Below, piece after piece: positions 28,591-37,434 of a DNA stretch of 64,000 bases. The number at the start of each line of letters is the position of its first letter. Position 1 is the stretch's first letter. The DNA comes from Streptosporangium sp. NBC_01756 (GTDB lineage: Bacteria; Actinomycetota; Actinomycetes; Streptosporangiales; Streptosporangiaceae), in contig NZ_CP109130.1 of the NCBI RefSeq assembly GCF_035917975.1, positions 3,100,001-3,164,000 on the forward strand. Direction: 5' to 3'. Position numbers and translations under genes: made by a program. Under the pieces are notes generated by a model. It worked only from the letters and a program-made list of their open reading frames with translations, did no database searches and was not told where the DNA came from.

Positions 28591-28606
28591 CGTGACAGGA
28601 ATCACA
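28591..28606. promoter_or_regulatory. CRP/GlxR-like site upstream of the Sdh1-type operon
   Basis: CGTGACAGGAATCACA matches the TGTGA-N6-TCACA consensus at nine of ten bases. It lies 181 bases before the sdhC ATG at 28787. CRP-family control of succinate dehydrogenase is known in other actinobacteria; here it is inferred from the motif alone. Confidence 0.5.
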
Positions 28607-28620
28607 TCCCAGCGGTTAAA

Positions 28621-28644
28621 TTGTGAGTGACGCTCCTCACACAA
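28621..28644. promoter_or_regulatory. Inverted repeat TTGTGAG / CTCACACAA before the Sdh1-type operon
   Basis: TGTGAG and CTCACA arms are separated by eight bases. The arms resemble Rex or CRP half-sites but the spacing is wrong for both. AT-rich GGTTAAATT just upstream (28614-28622) could be part of the promoter. About 140 bases of leader would precede the sdhC start. Confidence 0.4.
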
Positions 28645-28786
28645 CCCCCGGGCTCCGGCGTAACGTGTCTCCACCAACATGCGCGCGCACGTGTGAGCCG
28701 GCGCGACCATGGCCCACTGCGCGGCACAACTGAAACGACCCGGACCCCCCGGCGAGCAGGGTCCGTGGGAGGTGGAGAGGTCTCCG

Positions 28787-29572
28787 ATGACCCAGACAAC
28801 GGCCGACAGCCCGGCCAGAAGACAGCGTGCGCAGATCAAGGAGCGCACCCTGCGGACCGACCCGTGGTGGCGGTATCCACTGATCACTTTCATCATCTTC
28901 ATGGCGTTTCTCGTCTACGCCACGTGGGCGATCTTCGATAAGAGCTACTTCGTATCTCCGTATCACGCCCCGTTCGCGTCCCCGTGCCTGGCGACGAGCT
29001 GCCCGGAGGAGGCGCGCCTGTTCGGCTTCGCGCCGTTCGGCGACTGGTACAGCCTGCCGCCGGGCCTGCTCATCCTGGGCCTTCCCGCCGGCTTCCGCTT
29101 CACCTGCTACTACTACCGCAAGGCCTACTATCGGGGATTCTGGCTGTCGCCCCCGGCCTGCGCGGTGAACGAGCCGCACAGCAAGTACACCGGTGAGTCC
29201 CGCTTCCCGCTGATCCTGCAGAACGTCCACCGCTACTTCTTCTACGCGGCGATCGTGGTCGGTCTGATCCTCGCCATCGACGCGGTGAAGGCGCTCATCG
29301 GCGAGCCGGCGGGGCTCGGGACCTGGATCCTCATCGTCAACGCCGTCCTCATCAACCTGTACACGCTGTCGTGCCACTCCTGCCGCCACATCACGGCCGG
29401 GCGCCTGAACCACTTCTCCAAGCACCCGGTCCGCTACCGGGCGTGGGGCTTCGTCTCGAAGCTCAACGCCAAGCACCAGGAGCTGGCGCTGATCTCGATG
29501 TTCTCCGTCATGGGTGCCGACCTCTACGTCCGCCTGGTCGCCAAGGGCATCATCAACTTCGCGTTCGCATAA
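28787..29572 (+). CDS. sdhC: Sdh1-type membrane subunit, possible Rieske-type cluster ligands
   Basis: 261 residues from the ATG at 28787 (GGAGAGG upstream). Helices: about 31-50, 92-104, 145-165, 180-195, 215-235. It resembles the membrane subunit encoded before sdhA in mycobacterial Sdh1 operons, for which a membrane-embedded Rieske-type [2Fe-2S] cluster has been reported. Candidate ligands here: C107, C125, and the motif CHSCRH (C196, H197, C199, H201). Which of them bind is inference. It would deliver electrons to menaquinone. First gene of sdhCAB, nine bases before sdhA. Confidence 0.85.
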   Translation: MTQTTADSPARRQRAQIKERTLRTDPWWRYPLITFIIFMAFLVYATWAIFDKSYFVSPYHAPFASPCLATSCPEEARLFGFAPFGDWYSLPPGLLILGLPAGFRFTCYYYRKAYYRGFWLSPPACAVNEPHSKYTGESRFPLILQNVHRYFFYAAIVVGLILAIDAVKALIGEPAGLGTWILIVNAVLINLYTLSCHSCRHITAGRLNHFSKHPVRYRAWGFVSKLNAKHQELALISMFSVMGADLYVRLVAKGIINFAFA

Positions 29573-29581
29573 GGATCAGCT

Positions 29582-31474
29582 GTGGAAATCGAGCGTCACG
29601 AATACGACGTCGTCGTCATCGGCGCCGGCGGGGCAGGACTGCGGGCGGCCATCGAGGCCCGCCAGCAGGGCAAGCGGACGGCCATCGTCTGCAAGTCGCT
29701 GTTCGGCAAGGCGCACACGGTCATGGCCGAAGGCGGTGCCGCCGCGGCCATGGGCAATGTCAACAGCGACGACAACTGGATGGTGCACTTCCGCGACACC
29801 ATGCGCGGCGGCAAGTTCCTCAACAACTGGCGGATGGCCGAGCTGCACGCCAAGGAGGCCCCGGACCGGGTCTGGGAGCTGGAGGCCTGGGGCGCGCTGT
29901 TCGACCGCACCAAGGACGGCAAGATCAGCCAGCGTAACTTCGGCGGGCACGAATACCCCCGGCTGGCCCACGTCGGCGACCGTACCGGCCTGGAGCTGAT
30001 CCGCACCCTGCAGCAGCGGGTGGTCGCCCTCCAGCAGGAGGACGAGAAGCTGCACGGCGACGGCGAGGCCTACATCAAGGTCTTCCAGGAATGTACGGTG
30101 ACCCGCCTGCTCAAGGACGGAGACGCGATCTCCGGCGCCTTCGGCTACTGGCGGGAGAACGGCAAGCTGATCCTCTTCGACGCCCCCGCGATCGTGCTGG
30201 CCACCGGCGGCATCGGCAAGTCCTACGTGGTGACCTCCAACTCCTGGGAGTACACCGGCGACGGCCACGCGCTGGCGCTGCTGGCCGGGGCGAAGTTGAT
30301 CAACATGGAGTTCATCCAGTTCCACCCCACCGGGATGGTCTGGCCGCCGTCGGTCCGCGGCATCCTCGTCACCGAGTCGGTCCGCGGTGACGGCGGGGTG
30401 CTGAAGAACTCCGAGGGCAGGCGGTTCATGTTCGACTACATCCCCGAGGTGTTCAAGGACAAGTACGCCACCACCGAGGAGGAGGGCGACCGCTGGTATA
30501 CCGACCAGGCCAACAACCGCCGCCCCCCGGAGCTGCTCCCCCGTGACGAGGTGGCGCGGGCCATCAACTCCGAGGTGAAGGCCGGCCGCGGATCCCCGCA
30601 GGGCGGCGTCTACCTGGACGTCTCCTCCCGGCTCCCGGCCGCCGAGATCGTCCGGCGGCTGCCGTCGATGCACCACCAGTTCAAGGAGCTGGCCGACGTC
30701 GACATCACCTCCGAGCCCATGCAGGTCGGTCCGACCTGCCACTACATCATGGGCGGCGTCGAGGTGGACGCCGACACCGGCGCGGCGGACGTCCCCGGCC
30801 TGTTCGCGGCCGGCGAGGTCTCCGGCGGGATGCACGGCTCCAACCGGCTCGGCGGCAACTCGCTGTCGGACCTGCTGGTGTTCGGCCGCCGGGCGGGTGC
30901 CGGAGCGGCCTCGTACGTGGACGGTCTCGCGGCTCGCCCGAAGATCTCCGAGGAGTCGGTGGAGACCGCGAGACGCGAGGCGCTCGCCCCGCTGGACCGG
31001 GCGGGTGAGAACCCCTACGAGGTCCACCAGGAGCTCCAGCGGACGATGAACGAGCTGGTCGGCATCATCCGCAAGGCCGAGGAGGTCACCGAGGCGCTGG
31101 AGGCGGTGGAGAAGCTCAAGGAGCGGGCTCAGGGGGTCGGCGCGGCCGGCAGCCGGATCTACAACCCCGGCTGGCACCTCGCGCTGGACCTGCGCAACAT
31201 GCTCCTGGTCTCCGAGTGCGTGGCCAAGGCGGCCCTGCTCCGCCAGGAGAGCCGCGGCGGTCACACCCGCGACGACTTCCCGGGCATGTCGCCCCAGTGG
31301 CGGCGCAGGATCCTGCTCTGCGGCCTGTCCCCGGACGGCTCCGGCGTCACCGTCAAGGAGCAGGTCCAGCCCACCATGCGTGCGGACCTGATCAAGCTGT
31401 TCGAACGGGACGAGCTGAAGAAGTACATCACCGAGGAAGAGCTGGCCGACTTCGACGCGTTGGTCAAGGAGTAG
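29582..31474 (+). CDS. sdhA: Succinate dehydrogenase flavoprotein, Sdh1 type
   Basis: 630 residues, GTG start with AAGGATC upstream. FAD fold VVVIGAGGAGLRAAIEA. The covalent-FAD region is KAHTVMAEGGAAAAMGNV, where the histidine of SdhA is conserved as KAHT. Active-site elements: FIQFHPTGM, MQVGPTCHYIMGG, and SNRLGGNSLSDLLVFGRRAG. The order membrane-flavoprotein-iron-sulfur matches the mycobacterial Sdh1 operon. It overlaps no gene and is followed by sdhB after 3 bases. Confidence 0.93.
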   Translation: MEIERHEYDVVVIGAGGAGLRAAIEARQQGKRTAIVCKSLFGKAHTVMAEGGAAAAMGNVNSDDNWMVHFRDTMRGGKFLNNWRMAELHAKEAPDRVWELEAWGALFDRTKDGKISQRNFGGHEYPRLAHVGDRTGLELIRTLQQRVVALQQEDEKLHGDGEAYIKVFQECTVTRLLKDGDAISGAFGYWRENGKLILFDAPAIVLATGGIGKSYVVTSNSWEYTGDGHALALLAGAKLINMEFIQFHPTGMVWPPSVRGILVTESVRGDGGVLKNSEGRRFMFDYIPEVFKDKYATTEEEGDRWYTDQANNRRPPELLPRDEVARAINSEVKAGRGSPQGGVYLDVSSRLPAAEIVRRLPSMHHQFKELADVDITSEPMQVGPTCHYIMGGVEVDADTGAADVPGLFAAGEVSGGMHGSNRLGGNSLSDLLVFGRRAGAGAASYVDGLAARPKISEESVETARREALAPLDRAGENPYEVHQELQRTMNELVGIIRKAEEVTEALEAVEKLKERAQGVGAAGSRIYNPGWHLALDLRNMLLVSECVAKAALLRQESRGGHTRDDFPGMSPQWRRRILLCGLSPDGSGVTVKEQVQPTMRADLIKLFERDELKKYITEEELADFDALVKE

Positions 31475-31477
31475 CCG

Positions 31478-32239
31478 ATGAGTTACAAGGCGAAGTTCCG
31501 CGTGTGGCGGGGCGAGGGCGGCGAAGGCAAGCTTGAGGACTTCACCGTCGAGGTGAACGAGGGCGAGGTCGTCCTCGACATCATCCACAGGCTCCAGGCC
31601 ACCCAGGCCCCCGACCTCGCGGTGCGGTGGAACTGCAAGGCCGGCAAGTGCGGCTCCTGTTCCATGGAGATCAACGGCAGGCCGAAGCTCGGCTGCATGA
31701 CCCGGATGTCCACCTTCACGGAGGACGAGACGATCACCGTGACGCCCATGCGGACGTTCCCAGTGATCAAGGACCTGGTCACGGACGTGTCGTTCAACTA
31801 CAAGAAGGCCCGGGAGATCCCGTCCTTCACCCCTCCGGCGGACGTCAAGCCGGGCGAATACCGCATGCAGCAGATCGATGTCGAGCGGTCCCAGGAGTTC
31901 CGCAAGTGCATCGAGTGCTTCATGTGCAACAACGTCTGCCACGTGATCCGCGACCACGAGGAGAACAAGACCAACTTCGCCGGGCCGCGCTTCCTCATGC
32001 GGATCGCCGAGTTGGACATGCACCCCTACGACGTGGCCGACCGCAAGGACGCGGCCCAGGAGGAGCACGGCCTGGGCTACTGCAACATCACCAAGTGCTG
32101 CACCGAGGTCTGCCCCGAACACATCAAGATCACTGACAACGCGCTGATCCCGATGAAGGAACGCGTGGTCGACCGTAAGTACGACCCGCTGGTCTGGCTC
32201 GGTAACAAGATCTTCAAGCGCTCCAGCTCGAAGAGCTGA
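31478..32239 (+). CDS. sdhB: Succinate dehydrogenase iron-sulfur subunit, Sdh1 type
   Basis: 253 residues. [2Fe-2S] ligands in WNCKAGKCGSCSMEI and GCMTRMS. [4Fe-4S]/[3Fe-4S] ligands in CIECFMCNNVCHV and YCNITKCCTEVCPEHI. The sequence closely follows the mycobacterial Rv0247c-type subunit as I remember it. Last gene of the operon, followed by a strong hairpin terminator. Confidence 0.93.
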   Translation: MSYKAKFRVWRGEGGEGKLEDFTVEVNEGEVVLDIIHRLQATQAPDLAVRWNCKAGKCGSCSMEINGRPKLGCMTRMSTFTEDETITVTPMRTFPVIKDLVTDVSFNYKKAREIPSFTPPADVKPGEYRMQQIDVERSQEFRKCIECFMCNNVCHVIRDHEENKTNFAGPRFLMRIAELDMHPYDVADRKDAAQEEHGLGYCNITKCCTEVCPEHIKITDNALIPMKERVVDRKYDPLVWLGNKIFKRSSSKS

Positions 32240-32245
32240 CCTGCA

Positions 32246-32286
32246 CCGACAGCGCCGGCCTGCGTCCACGCGGCCGGCGCTGTCGG
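32246..32286. terminator. Strong hairpin terminator after the Sdh1-type operon
   Basis: CCGACAGCGCCGGC pairs perfectly with GCCGGCGCTGTCGG, a 14-base stem with a 13-base loop. No T-run. It lies between sdhB and the convergent end of the secretion operon, so it probably works both ways. Confidence 0.8.
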
Positions 32287-32328
32287 ATGTCCTCCCGCCC
32301 CTCGGAGACTCTCCCGGGGGCACGGCGG

Positions 32329-34197
32329 TCAGGTGGAACGGCGGAAGAGACCGCGCTTCTTCCTGCCCTTGTCCTGACCGCCCTCGTCCTGACCGCCCTT
32401 GTCCTGACCGCCCTCGTTCTGGCCCGGCAGGGGCTGGATCACCGTGTCGGCGCGCTCGGTGCGCCCCTCGGCGGGAGCCTCCGGAGGGGCCGACAGGTCG
32501 GCGGAAGGTCCTTGCGCGGGGGCGTCGGCATACGGGGACTCCGGCGGGAGCGGCGCACCGGGGAAGTCGCCGGCCCCCTGCGGGCCGATCGGGGCGTGCC
32601 CGGCAGGGGGCAGCGGACCCTGTGGATCCAGGGGCCCGTGCCCGGCAGGAAGCAGCGGACCCTGCGAATCCAGGGGCCCGTGCGCAGCGGGAAGCAGCGG
32701 ACCCTGCGGGCCGAAGGGCTCGAAGCCCTGCGGAGCGGGGAGAGAGGACTCGTGGCCGTGCGACGGCTGCGGATCGTCCTGGTGACGGGCCCCGCCCTGC
32801 GGCTCGGGCCTCCCGTGCAGGGCGTCGTCCGGCCAGCCGGGCTGGGAGAGGTCCCGGGGCTGGTCCCGCTCAGAGGAGAACGGCTCATGGGCGTGGCCGC
32901 GGACGTACGGCGGCTCCTGCGGGAAAGGCGCGCCGGGGAACTCACCGGCGTTCCCCGGGAGGGCGTCCTCGGGGCCGGGGGCCGGGGCGTCCGTGCTGTG
33001 GAACCAGGGCGATGTGCCTTCCGGTCCCACCGGCGCAGCCTGCCCGTCGTATCCGTGGGTCGATGCGCCGTCCGGTCCCACCTGCCCGTGCTGCTCGCCG
33101 TAACCGTGGGTCGATGCGCCGTCCGGTCCCACCTGCCCGTCGTATCCGTAGGCCGGCGGAACGCCGCCGTCATGGAAGGAGGCCGACGGACCCGGTTGCT
33201 CGCCGTACCCGTAGGGAGCCTGCTCGTAGCCCGGCTGCCCGTACATCTGGGGGTACTGCTCGGGCGGGTAGCCCTCCGGGTAGACGGTCGGGTACATCTG
33301 CATGGGAACGAGGCTGATTATCGGGGCGTAAGCCGTACTGCCCGGATAGCCGCCGGGCTGGAAGCCCTGCGCGGGCCCGTAGCCGGGGCCCGCCGGGTAG
33401 CCCATCGCACCCATGGCGTCGCCACGGTGCAGAGCCATGGCGCGGGGACCGGCACGGCGGACGGCCGCGGCGTGGGCCAGCCGACGCAGTCTGCCTTCGA
33501 AGATCAGTACGGCGAACAGCACCAGCAGCACCAGGATCAGCGCCGGGATGGCGAGCTGGTTGCTCAGCGTGCTCCCGTCGAACTCGGAGCCCGCGTTACG
33601 GATCTCGTAGGGCACCGCCGCGGGAGTGGAGTCCTCGAACGTCGGGGTGTCGGTCGGGTCGGCCGAGGCGGTGGGGACCGCGGTCGGGGTCGACTCGGTG
33701 GCGGGGAACACCGGATCCGATTCCTCGGGTGTCGGCTCCACCGCGATCGGGGGAGGCGGATCGACGGCGGCGGTTGGCGGTGGGGCGGTCGTCGCCGGAG
33801 GGGCCGTCGTCGCCGGTGGGGCGGTCGTCGCCGGAGCCGTGGTCTTGGGGGGCTTCGGCGACGGAGAGACGGTGACCGTGGCGGTCACCGTCTTCTGCGG
33901 AGCCGTGGGCGCCGGCTCCTCGGGAGCCGGGGGATCCCCGGGATCCGCGGTGACCGTGACGGTGACGACCGGGTCGGGCTCCTCCGCCTCACACGGGCCC
34001 GCCGGGTCGACGTCACAGCCCGGGATCTCGGAGGGGTCGGCGGCGACCAGCCGGGTGGCTGCGTCCGCCGGTGCCGAGGCGGTGAGCGGCGCGGCGGCGA
34101 ACACCACCACACCGCTCAGCCCCAAGGACATGACAACGGCGGAGATGGCCGCCGTACGCCGTGATCGCGTCACCGGTGCCCTCCGAGGATTCTCCAT
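32329..34197 (-). CDS. Low-complexity surface/membrane protein, last gene of the T4SS-like operon
   Basis: 622 residues from the ATG at 34197; a TTG at 34206 is possible. Basic N-terminus and hydrophobic core (about 15-45) give a signal peptide. Residues ~50-205 are Thr/Pro/Ala-rich (TTAPPATTAPP repeats), like a wall-spanning stalk. TM about 212-232, then RLRRLAHAAAVRRAG, so the C-terminal ~390 residues should be cytoplasmic. These are Pro/Gly/Tyr/Gln-rich with repeats: GQVGPDGASTHGY twice and LLPAGHGPLDPQGP several times. No enzyme domain. It could scaffold the secretion complex. Probably co-transcribed, 54 bases after the preceding gene. Confidence 0.8.
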   Translation of the reverse strand: MENPRRAPVTRSRRTAAISAVVMSLGLSGVVVFAAAPLTASAPADAATRLVAADPSEIPGCDVDPAGPCEAEEPDPVVTVTVTADPGDPPAPEEPAPTAPQKTVTATVTVSPSPKPPKTTAPATTAPPATTAPPATTAPPPTAAVDPPPPIAVEPTPEESDPVFPATESTPTAVPTASADPTDTPTFEDSTPAAVPYEIRNAGSEFDGSTLSNQLAIPALILVLLVLFAVLIFEGRLRRLAHAAAVRRAGPRAMALHRGDAMGAMGYPAGPGYGPAQGFQPGGYPGSTAYAPIISLVPMQMYPTVYPEGYPPEQYPQMYGQPGYEQAPYGYGEQPGPSASFHDGGVPPAYGYDGQVGPDGASTHGYGEQHGQVGPDGASTHGYDGQAAPVGPEGTSPWFHSTDAPAPGPEDALPGNAGEFPGAPFPQEPPYVRGHAHEPFSSERDQPRDLSQPGWPDDALHGRPEPQGGARHQDDPQPSHGHESSLPAPQGFEPFGPQGPLLPAAHGPLDSQGPLLPAGHGPLDPQGPLPPAGHAPIGPQGAGDFPGAPLPPESPYADAPAQGPSADLSAPPEAPAEGRTERADTVIQPLPGQNEGGQDKGGQDEGGQDKGRKKRGLFRRST

Positions 34198-34251
34198 GCA
34201 GATCAAGTCAAGGAAAATACTAGTTGGGCAAAAGTAACAGCAAAGCGCTTT

Positions 34252-35862
34252 TTACAACACAGGTCGCGTCTCACGACGGCGTTGGACCCTCATCTGCAGC
34301 CAGAGCACCCCCAGCAGGCCTCCCACCGCGACGCCCACCACCGGAAGACCTCGCATGCCGGTCAGCATCGGTCCCGAGTCGGCGACCGGCGTGATCTCCT
34401 GGGTCGTTCCGTCCAGGTCCCGGGGCAGCGGCGCGCCCAGTGGCTGCGGGTCCGCCAGGGCTGGAGCGGCCGGCGCGGGCGGGGCCTGCGGCATCTGGAG
34501 GTTGGGGTCGTTCCATACCGGAGGCAGCTGCCCCGGCGCCTGAGGCATCTGCGCCTGCGGGAACGGCACCACCTGCTGCGGCAGCTGCGCCTGCGGAAAG
34601 GGCACCGCCTGAGGCGGCAGCTGACCCTGCGGGAACGGCACCATCTGCTGTGGCAGCTGCGCCTGCGGCGCCTGCGGGAAAGGCATCGCCTGCGGCGGCA
34701 TTCGGAGCGCCTGTCCCGTCAACCGGGGCATCCGTCCCGTCTCGGCCAGTGTCCTCGCCCGTGCGGACGGCGGCTTCGCCAGGGCGGCCCGCACCCGCCC
34801 GCCCTGCGGCACCGGGACCCCTCTCTGCTGCCCGGCCTGGTCCACCGACCGCGGCGCGAGGGGCATTCCGTTCCCCCGCCCGGACACGCTTCCGACCTGC
34901 TCCGGCACGGCACCCGGCCCCCCGCTGCCCATGCCGTACGGCACGACGCCCGGATTCCCGGCCCCCGGGACACCGGGAGCCTCCGGCTCCGCCTGCGGAT
35001 CCACGTATATGGAGGCACTCCCCTCGGGCGTCGAGGGCTCTTCCAGGATCATCGGCATGCCCCTCCCCTTGGAGGGGTCCTTCGACCGCGGATCCGATGG
35101 CACGGCCCGCGCCCCCGGCTTCTCCACGGCCCGCGGCGCACGGGGTGCCTGCGGATTCGGTGGCGCGAGCGGCGCCGGCAGGTGCCGGGGAAGCTTCGCC
35201 GGATCCGCGAGCCCCTGGACGGACGACCTGCCCGGAACAGCGGCCTGCCCTGCCGCTCCGGCCACCGCGCCCGCCGCCGCCCCCGCGTTCTCCGCGGCGG
35301 CCCCCGGGGTCCACGGAGAGACGCCGGGAGCGGGCCGGGGCACGACGGAGTCGGCGACCTCGACGACCTCGGCCACCTTGGCGACCGGCTCACCGACCGT
35401 GGTCCGCGCCGTGTGGGTGACCCACTCTCCCTCGCGGTTGCGCATCCGGGCCACCGCGGTCAGCTCGACGCCCCTGGCCGTCTTCGGCATGGCGAGCAGC
35501 ACGTCCACGGAACTGCGTGTGGCGACGGTCCCCAGGGAGCACATCTGCGCCCCACCGCTGACCGGCGCCTGGGCTCCGTCCTCCTGAGGACATTCGACAC
35601 TCTTGAGCGCTTCGGCGGGCGTGGTCACGACCGCCAGTCGCGCATCCGTGCCGGATCCCTCCAGCCACACCCGGAAACGGACCACCTCACTGGTCCGGAC
35701 CCACTGCGACCAGAAATTGAGATCGTCGGCTCCGGCCACCTCGACAGGGGACGTAGTGGAATCGTCCATCTCGGCCGCGTACACCGCCGGCCCCCCGCCC
35801 AGAATGAGCGCCCCTGTCCCCACGGCCGACACGACCTGGGCACACCGCCACCATCTGGCCAC
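34252..35862 (-). CDS. Secreted Pro/Gln-rich protein with C-terminal anchor, T4SS-like operon
   Basis: 536 residues, GTG at 35862. Signal peptide about 1-30 (AVGTGALILGGGPAVYA, cleavage near AYA-AE). A globular part about 35-165 (FWSQWVRTSEVVRFRVWLEG, AVARMRNREGEWVTH) with two cysteines that may pair. Then ~330 residues of Pro/Ala/Gln-rich sequence, including four PFPQ-type repeats (about 390-440). A C-terminal TM (VVGVAVGGLLGVLWLQ) followed by RVQRRRETR keeps it in the membrane. Similar design to the next gene. No named family recognised. It may be a surface adhesin or pilus-like part of the machine. Confidence 0.8.
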   Translation of the reverse strand: MARWWRCAQVVSAVGTGALILGGGPAVYAAEMDDSTTSPVEVAGADDLNFWSQWVRTSEVVRFRVWLEGSGTDARLAVVTTPAEALKSVECPQEDGAQAPVSGGAQMCSLGTVATRSSVDVLLAMPKTARGVELTAVARMRNREGEWVTHTARTTVGEPVAKVAEVVEVADSVVPRPAPGVSPWTPGAAAENAGAAAGAVAGAAGQAAVPGRSSVQGLADPAKLPRHLPAPLAPPNPQAPRAPRAVEKPGARAVPSDPRSKDPSKGRGMPMILEEPSTPEGSASIYVDPQAEPEAPGVPGAGNPGVVPYGMGSGGPGAVPEQVGSVSGRGNGMPLAPRSVDQAGQQRGVPVPQGGRVRAALAKPPSARARTLAETGRMPRLTGQALRMPPQAMPFPQAPQAQLPQQMVPFPQGQLPPQAVPFPQAQLPQQVVPFPQAQMPQAPGQLPPVWNDPNLQMPQAPPAPAAPALADPQPLGAPLPRDLDGTTQEITPVADSGPMLTGMRGLPVVGVAVGGLLGVLWLQMRVQRRRETRPVL

Positions 35863-35932
35863 CGCACTTCTCCGATCCCCCGATACGGACGCACGTCAAC
35901 AACACATCCAGTAATTGTTATGTTACACCGAG

Positions 35933-36331
35933 TTACGGTTCGACTTCACCCAGGTGCGTCTGTACGGCCCGAACCACCGGTAGATCGGCGGGCAACCAGC
36001 GGACTCCGTACAGCTCGTCCATGGCCAGCCACCGCAGTTCCAGGTGCTCCTTGGCCTCCGGCTCCCCATCGACGATCTCGGCCAGCCAGATCCTGAGCAC
36101 GTAGCCGGCCGTCAGCGGCCAGTCGCCGCCGATCTGTTCTCCGATCTCGACCAGGACGCCGAGCTCCTCCTGGCACTCCCTGATCAGCGCGGTGCGATCG
36201 TCCTCACCCGGATCGACCTTCCCGCCGGGAAACTCCCAGCCACCGGCGAGTTCGGGTGGCTCGGCGCGCTGGGCGGCGAGCAGTCTGCCTCCGCCGTCGA
36301 CGATGGCGGCTCCCACTACGACCTTGTCCAT
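35933..36331 (-). CDS. Nudix hydrolase, MutT2-like nucleotide pyrophosphohydrolase
   Basis: 132 residues. The Nudix box is exact, G37-x5-E43-x7-R51-E52-x2-E55-E56-x-G58, in GGKVDPGEDDRTALIRE and the residues after it. RAEPPELAGGWEFPGG is typical of the actinobacterial (deoxy)CTP-type MutT group. It would cleanse oxidised or non-canonical nucleotides. It starts 14 bases after the wall hydrolase gene ends, inside the secretion operon. No known conjugation role, so it may be a passenger. Confidence 0.88.
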   Translation of the reverse strand: MDKVVVGAAIVDGGGRLLAAQRAEPPELAGGWEFPGGKVDPGEDDRTALIRECQEELGVLVEIGEQIGGDWPLTAGYVLRIWLAEIVDGEPEAKEHLELRWLAMDELYGVRWLPADLPVVRAVQTHLGEVEP

Positions 36332-36345
36332 GGCATCCGATTCTG

Positions 36346-37434
36346 TCAGCCCTGCTCCCTCAATTTGAGTTGCTGGAGAACGTCGGGATTTCGCAGCGGC
36401 CGGGTGAACCCCACGATGCCGAGGCGATCCTGGTACGAGGTGACCTTGATCGGCCCGCACAGGCGGCACCTCGCCTCGACCATCTTGCCGGGCGAGACCA
36501 CCATGCCCACGTGTCCGGGCCGGTCGGCGCCGGTGCCCGGACCGGAGTTGAAGAAGACCAGATCCCCCGCCTGCTCCTCGCCCGGCGTGATCTTCACTCC
36601 GAAGGGCCACTGGCCGAAGGTGGTGCGCGGAATGGTCAGGCCGACACTCCGGTAGGCCATGTAGATGATCCCCGAACAGTCGAAGGCGTCCGGTCCGGTG
36701 CCACCCCACAGATAGGGCTTGCCACGCTGGGCCAGCGCGTACTCCAGGATCCCGGCGACCGTCTCGGTGGGCGCCGCCTCCACGAGAGGCTCGTCACAGG
36801 TGTCCTCCGCCTCGGGCGGGACACTGACCTCGCCGTCCTCGGCGTACTTCTTGGCGATCTCCATGACCTGATCGACGTACCACCAGGCCCGGTTGTAGAC
36901 GAACAGCGACCGCCGCACGTCCTCCGGCGCGCCGTTGCGCTTGAGCATCTTCGCCGCGCCCAGGATGGCGTCCGCCGGGTTGTAGACGTCTCCCCAGCCG
37001 TCGCCGTCACCGTCGGAGGCGTAGCCGTTGAACTGCGACGGAATCTTGATCTTCGCCTTGCCGCCCCAGGTGCTGATCAGGAACTGCATGGGCCCGGCGG
37101 CTCCCGCGTAGTTGGTGCCGCTCTGCACCCCCTGGAGCGTGGAGCGCCCGTGGTCGGTCTCCCGCTTGCCCACGCCGGCGAGCACGTTCCACTGCACGCC
37201 GACCTTCTCGGCGTTCTCGCGGTACAGCTTGAGGTAGTCCGCGGGGATGTCCGACGCCGCCGTCTCGGACTGCTTCCCCGCGACGGTGAGGGCCTCGTCG
37301 CAGTCGGGCAGTTCGCCGCCGGTGATGGAGGGGAAGGTGCTCACCATCATCATCGGCGCCATCACCAGTGTGAACAGGCCCAGGGCCGCGACGGCGAGGA
37401 CCAGACCGAGGTGGAGCTTTCTGTTGCCCGTCAT
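36346..37434 (-). CDS. Bifunctional lytic transglycosylase / NlpC-P60 peptidase (TcpG/CwlT-like)
   Basis: 362 residues. N-terminal membrane anchor about 8-33. SLT-type transglycosylase domain about 65-190 with E92 (GKRETDHG) as the likely catalytic acid, GPMQFLISTWG, and a YNPADAILGAAKML block. NlpC/P60 domain about 225-350 with C253 (DAFDCSG) and H308 (GHVGM). The same two-domain design (muramidase or transglycosylase plus endopeptidase) opens the wall in CwlT of ICEBs1 and TcpG of pCW3. ATGA overlap with the VirB8-like gene upstream. Confidence 0.9.
   Translation of the reverse strand: MTGNRKLHLGLVLAVAALGLFTLVMAPMMMVSTFPSITGGELPDCDEALTVAGKQSETAASDIPADYLKLYRENAEKVGVQWNVLAGVGKRETDHGRSTLQGVQSGTNYAGAAGPMQFLISTWGGKAKIKIPSQFNGYASDGDGDGWGDVYNPADAILGAAKMLKRNGAPEDVRRSLFVYNRAWWYVDQVMEIAKKYAEDGEVSVPPEAEDTCDEPLVEAAPTETVAGILEYALAQRGKPYLWGGTGPDAFDCSGIIYMAYRSVGLTIPRTTFGQWPFGVKITPGEEQAGDLVFFNSGPGTGADRPGHVGMVVSPGKMVEARCRLCGPIKVTSYQDRLGIVGFTRPLRNPDVLQQLKLREQG

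Noticed and set aside
28621..28644. Rex redox-sensor site before the Sdh1-type operon
   Set aside because: Arms look similar, but the eight-base spacing does not fit the Rex consensus; kept only as an unassigned inverted repeat.
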